NCBI GenBank assembly: GCA_020853575.1
Contig: JADYYP010000020.1
Coordinates: forward strand, 62,001 to 126,000
From: Planctomycetota bacterium
GTDB lineage: Bacteria; Planctomycetota; UBA1135; GCA-002686595
Direction: 5' to 3'
DNA: 64,000 nt
The position numbers and the translations under genes are program-made. This document shows, piece after piece, positions 61,035 through 64,000 of this stretch (within the stretch, counting starts at the first letter, position 1; each line of letters opens with the position of its first letter). Below the pieces are notes generated by a model, which saw nothing but the letters and a program-made list of their open reading frames with translations, was not told the DNA's origin and ran no database searches.

Positions 61035-62609
61035 TCAGAACACCACCGGCTCCACGACATTCGTTCCCAGTCGGGCGCCGCCCGGTGTGCGGGCGACGGT
61101 CTGGATGGCGAGGTCGGCGCCGGCCGCCGCCGGTCCGAGGTACAGCACCAAGTCGGCCCGTCCCGCGGAGTCCGTCGCTCGCAGGTAGCGCTTGGCGCCC
61201 TGGCGCACGATCCACCACTGGCCACCGCCGGGGAACGCGAGCGGTGCTGCGCTCCGCGCGCCCACGTAGAACAGGATCCGCGTCGCGCCGCTCTCGCGCG
61301 CCGCCACGTGGAGCGGTCCGCCGACGACTGGGGCCTCGACCAGTTGCGTTCGCCGTCGACCGGTGTCGTACAGCCGCACCTCGCCGGTGGCGGAGAACTG
61401 ATTGGCGTGCGTGGCCTTCGTTCCGACGGCGACGCGCGTCCCGCTCGGATCGAGCGCCAGCGCGCGCACGCTTCCGGGAAGGTCGAGCACCAGGCTCTCC
61501 TGGCCACTCTCGACGTCGACGACGAGCACCTCGGGCTGTGCATCCGCGGTGCCCCAGCACCCGAAGGCCGCGGTGTGCCCGTCGCGTCCCACCAACGCCG
61601 CTTCGACGTAGTTTTGCAGTCCCGTGCCCGGAGCCGCGACGACGCGCTCGTAGCGCAGGATGTCGTGCGCGAGGTCCCACACCTGTAGCCGCACGGTGCG
61701 CGTGTCGACCGCGTTCCACCATCCGATCGCCAGCGTCGCGCCGTCGTCGGAGAGCGACACGCGCGTCGCCACCTCACCCGGCGCGGACGCCACGTCGCGC
61801 GTGAGGACGTACAGGCCGTCGACGTCGCTCATCACACGCACTTGCGCTCCGAATCCGAAGGCCAAGCGCGAGCCATTGCCTGCGAAGGCGAGCGCGTTGG
61901 TCGCGCTCGGCATGCCCGTGGCGAGCAGCGAGGTGCCCGCATCGTCGAGCACACGCAGCTCGCTGCCCACGCTGAGCGCCACGCGGGAAGTGTCCGCTGT
62001 CGCTGCCAGTTGCCGCAGCGTGCCGGCGTAGCTCGCCCGTTGCAGGCGCAGCGCTCCGTCGGCGCCGTCGAGCCACTCGACCGAAAGCACTTGGAACTGC
62101 GCGTCGTGCGTGGCGCACACGAGTTGCGCGCCATCGCGAGCGGCAGCGAACTTCGAGGCACCATTGCCCACGAGTCCCATGGTGTGGCGCCACAGCGGCG
62201 CGAAGCTGCCGGCGCGCGCGTCGTACTTGGCGATCTCCGTGCGCCGGTGGGCGGCGTCGAAGCCGATGTACTGAGCGGCGGTGAAGAGCTCGCTCTCGCT
62301 GGCTCCCGCGCTCACTCCGACCGTGGCGTACGCGCCGGCGAGGAGCTCGGCGCGCAACGGGTCGAGCGCGGCGCCGGCGAGTATCGGCGCCGTCGAGAAC
62401 AGCTGTGCTCGCGGATGCAGGCCCTGGCCGCTCGACCACAAGAGCTCACCGCCCGCGGCGAACTCCAGGCCGGAGGGCAGCCAGGCCTCGCCGCTCGCGG
62501 GCGCGTGCGTCCAGCGCAAGTGTGGCGCGAAGGGGCTCTGGGCGCGGGACGTCGAAGGCAACGCGAAAACGACGCCGATGGCGGCGACGAGCGAGAGCGG
62601 ATGCGTCAT
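61035..62609 (-). CDS. Exported beta-propeller-like protein
   Basis: 524 aa, ATG 62609, signal peptide SLVAAIGVVFALPSTSRAQS. Strand-rich repeats of about 50 residues resemble WD40/PQQ-like propeller blades (LRQLAATADTSRVALSVGS, AFAGNGSRLAFGFGAQVRVM, RVSLSDDGATLAIGWWNAV, ALALDPSGTRVAVGTKATHA). No catalytic motif. It is divergent from gcvT with 185 bp between. Confidence 0.65.
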   Translation of the reverse strand: MTHPLSLVAAIGVVFALPSTSRAQSPFAPHLRWTHAPASGEAWLPSGLEFAAGGELLWSSGQGLHPRAQLFSTAPILAGAALDPLRAELLAGAYATVGVSAGASESELFTAAQYIGFDAAHRRTEIAKYDARAGSFAPLWRHTMGLVGNGASKFAAARDGAQLVCATHDAQFQVLSVEWLDGADGALRLQRASYAGTLRQLAATADTSRVALSVGSELRVLDDAGTSLLATGMPSATNALAFAGNGSRLAFGFGAQVRVMSDVDGLYVLTRDVASAPGEVATRVSLSDDGATLAIGWWNAVDTRTVRLQVWDLAHDILRYERVVAAPGTGLQNYVEAALVGRDGHTAAFGCWGTADAQPEVLVVDVESGQESLVLDLPGSVRALALDPSGTRVAVGTKATHANQFSATGEVRLYDTGRRRTQLVEAPVVGGPLHVAARESGATRILFYVGARSAAPLAFPGGGQWWIVRQGAKRYLRATDSAGRADLVLYLGPAAAGADLAIQTVARTPGGARLGTNVVEPVVF

Positions 62610-62729
62610 GGAGGATGGCGGACCGGAACACCCTCGGCGCTCCCTGTCCGTCGAAACCTACCCGCCTTTGGAGCGCGGGGAGCGCTGGCCGTCCGTGGCT
62701 TTCCCCGCGCGCGTCCATTAGAGTCTTGC

Positions 62730-62747
62730 CCCCTCGAAATCGAGGGG
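62730..62747. other. Hairpin in the gcvT leader
   Basis: CCCCTCG AAAT CGAGGGG, a perfect 7-bp stem with a tetraloop, 48 bp before the gcvT start. It may be part of the 5' leader. I looked for a glycine riboswitch here and found no match to the conserved core. Confidence 0.4.
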
Positions 62748-62794
62748 TTGCGCTCGACGCGGAAAGTTCTTCCGCAGCCCCACCGATCCACCCC

Positions 62795-63892
62795 ATGAAG
62801 CACACGGTCCTGCACGACGTCCACGCGCGCCTCGGAGCGAAGTTGATCGAGTTCGGCGGCTGGCACATGCCCGTGCAGTACGGACCGATCCTCGACGAGG
62901 CCAAGTGCGTGCGCACGAGCGCCGGCCTGTTCGACCTCGGGCACATGGGCCGGATCCACGTCCGCGGCAAGGACACGCTGCGCTTCCTCGACCGCGTGTG
63001 CACCAACTTCGTCGCCAAGATCCCCACCGGGGCGATCCGCTACTCGCTGTTCTGCAAGCCCGACGGCAATCCGATCGACGACCTGCTGGTGTATCGCGAG
63101 GCCGACAGCGTGTACTTGGTGGTCAACGCCTCCAACACGCCGGTGGACTTGGCCTGGCTGCGCGAACACCAACGTGGCTTCGACGTGGTGCTGGACGACC
63201 AATCGGATCGGACCGGGATGCTCGCCCTCCAGGGGCAGCGCTCGACCGAAGTGCTCCGCCAGTTGGTCACCGACTGCGATCTGACGCAGATCGGGTACTA
63301 CAAATTCGGCTTCGGCACGGTCTGCGGTCTGCGCGACACGCGCATCAGCCGCACGGGCTACACGGGCGAGTTGGGCTACGAGATCTACCTCGACAATCAG
63401 CACGTCGAGCGCGTGTGGAACGCGATCTTGGAGGTCGGACGCGCCCACGACGTGCGCCCGATCGGCCTGGGAGCGCGCGACGTGCTGCGCCTGGAGGCGG
63501 GCATGCCGCTGTACGGGCACGAGATCGACGCCCAGCACAATCCGATCGAGGCCGGACTCGACTTCGGCGTCTCGTTCCGTCCGGAGAAGGGCGACTGGAT
63601 CGGCCGTGAGGCGCTGCTCGCCGTCCAGGCCTCGCCGCACAAGCGCTTGGTCGGGATCACCAGCGAGGGCCCGCGCGTGCCGCGCCAAGGGCAACGCCTG
63701 TTCGCCGGGGAGAGCGACATCGGGTACGTGTGCTCCGGCGCGCCCTCACCCGCGCTCGGCCTGAACATCGCCTCGGCCTACGTCGCTCTCGGCTACGAGC
63801 GTCCGGGAACGGCGCTCGACGTCGACTTCAAGGGCAAGCGCCAAGCCTGCGTCGTGCGCGAGATGCCCTTCTTCTCGCGCACGCGCAAGTGA
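62795..63892 (+). CDS. gcvT: Aminomethyltransferase (glycine cleavage T-protein)
   Basis: 365 aa from ATG 62795. T-protein transfers the methylene group from the aminomethyl-lipoyl H-protein to tetrahydrofolate, releasing ammonia. Motifs: HARLGAKLIEFGGWHMPVQY at the start, the folate-binding DLGHMGRIHVRGKD, RTGYTGELGYEIY near 190, and GARDVLRLEAGMPLYGHEID near 228. It precedes gcvH by 63 bp, the usual operon order. Confidence 0.96.
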   Translation: MKHTVLHDVHARLGAKLIEFGGWHMPVQYGPILDEAKCVRTSAGLFDLGHMGRIHVRGKDTLRFLDRVCTNFVAKIPTGAIRYSLFCKPDGNPIDDLLVYREADSVYLVVNASNTPVDLAWLREHQRGFDVVLDDQSDRTGMLALQGQRSTEVLRQLVTDCDLTQIGYYKFGFGTVCGLRDTRISRTGYTGELGYEIYLDNQHVERVWNAILEVGRAHDVRPIGLGARDVLRLEAGMPLYGHEIDAQHNPIEAGLDFGVSFRPEKGDWIGREALLAVQASPHKRLVGITSEGPRVPRQGQRLFAGESDIGYVCSGAPSPALGLNIASAYVALGYERPGTALDVDFKGKRQACVVREMPFFSRTRK

Positions 63893-63955
63893 ACGCGTGC
63901 CTGCCCCACCGACACCCCCTAAGAACACCCCCAGCCACATCACTCTCCACACGCC

Positions 63956-64000
63956 ATGCGCCCCAACGACCGCAAGTACTCGGAATCGCACGAATGGGTC
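63956..64000 (+). CDS. gcvH: Glycine cleavage H-protein, first 15 codons only
   Basis: ATG 63956 starts MRPNDRKYSESHEWV and the window ends there. YSESHEWV is the typical N-terminus of GcvH (sESHEWV). The lipoyl Lys lies outside the window. Placement after gcvT supports the call. Confidence 0.85.
   Translation, partial: MRPNDRKYSESHEWV

Noticed and set aside
58474-61188. A 904-codon open frame on the plus strand.
   Set aside because: It is the shadow of the Ig-like lipoprotein gene, Arg/Asp/Val-rich, with no domain.
62610-62794. A glycine riboswitch upstream of gcvT.
   Set aside because: The 185-bp leader has a small hairpin but none of the conserved glycine-aptamer sequences that I could recognise.
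62860-62880. A sigma-54 promoter-like TGGCACATGCCCGTGCA sequence.
   Set aside because: It lies within the start of gcvT, encoding WHMPVQ, and the -12 element does not match well.

Overview
The window is a gene-dense, very GC-rich bacterial chromosome segment with no mobile elements, phage genes or CRISPR arrays. The gene content points to a diderm of the Planctomycetota type. The clues are Tat-exported Gfo/Idh/MocA oxidoreductases beside a DUF1080 (3-keto-disaccharide hydrolase) protein, many exported HEAT, TPR and LysM proteins, several large GT-C membrane glycosyltransferases, KdsB (Kdo activation, hence an LPS-type outer membrane) and a C-type (Cys-containing) ribosomal protein L28. The phylum is an inference from gene content, and no marker here fixes the species.

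Layout. 1-5147 (minus): an M28 peptidase cut by the window edge, a GT2/GT87 glycosyltransferase pair and an ACE-like M2 peptidase. 5241-8644 (plus): a TMTC-like membrane TPR protein and a PilT-type pilus ATPase with a Pro/Ala-rich tail. 8645-20631 (minus): an STT3-like oligosaccharyltransferase, a zf-TFIIB zinc-ribbon protein, BrkB/YihY, a C39 peptidase, a TPR/MoaB/BtpA operon, a HEAT-repeat protein and an orphan 568-aa protein. 20794-25040 (plus): a tightly coupled operon of Gfo/Idh/MocA, ApbE, a second Gfo/Idh/MocA and a membrane c-type cytochrome, converging on a DUF1080 lipoprotein. 25835-28221: a beta-barrel protein and a GT-C glycosyltransferase. 28349-34432 (minus): tryptophanase, the KtrA/KtrB potassium system, tRNA-Thr(CGU) and an exported HEAT protein that carries a receiver-like domain. 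34688-38853: a NagZ/AnmK peptidoglycan-recycling pair divergent from a sigma-54 response regulator. 38995-43316: a LysM protein, then a lipoprotein, kdsB and pyrG. 43333-50976: a giant gluzincin-like protein, a glutaryl-CoA dehydrogenase-like enzyme, an EI24/CysZ membrane protein and metG. 51057-52247 (minus): HU, a 29-codon Lys/Arg-rich mini-gene, tandem repeats and rpmB. 52447-57211 (minus): a five-gene MglA/Roadblock operon. 57352-62609: two large exported proteins. 62795-end: gcvT followed by the start of gcvH.

The most interesting unit is the operon at 57211-52447. It runs TPR/TM protein, TPR protein, Roadblock protein, an MglA-family GTPase with a long Pro/Gln/Ala linker and a C-terminal membrane anchor, and a second Roadblock protein. 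Genes in it are coupled by GTGA overlaps or 6-nt gaps and end at an intrinsic terminator. It looks like a membrane-tethered version of the MglAB polarity switch. A PilT ATPase with a similar low-complexity tail lies elsewhere in the window, which suggests control of motility or surface polarity. Other items to check are the exported receiver-like domain, the histone-tail-like mini-gene next to HU, and the flavin/cytochrome/oxidoreductase operon with its altered EKP motif.
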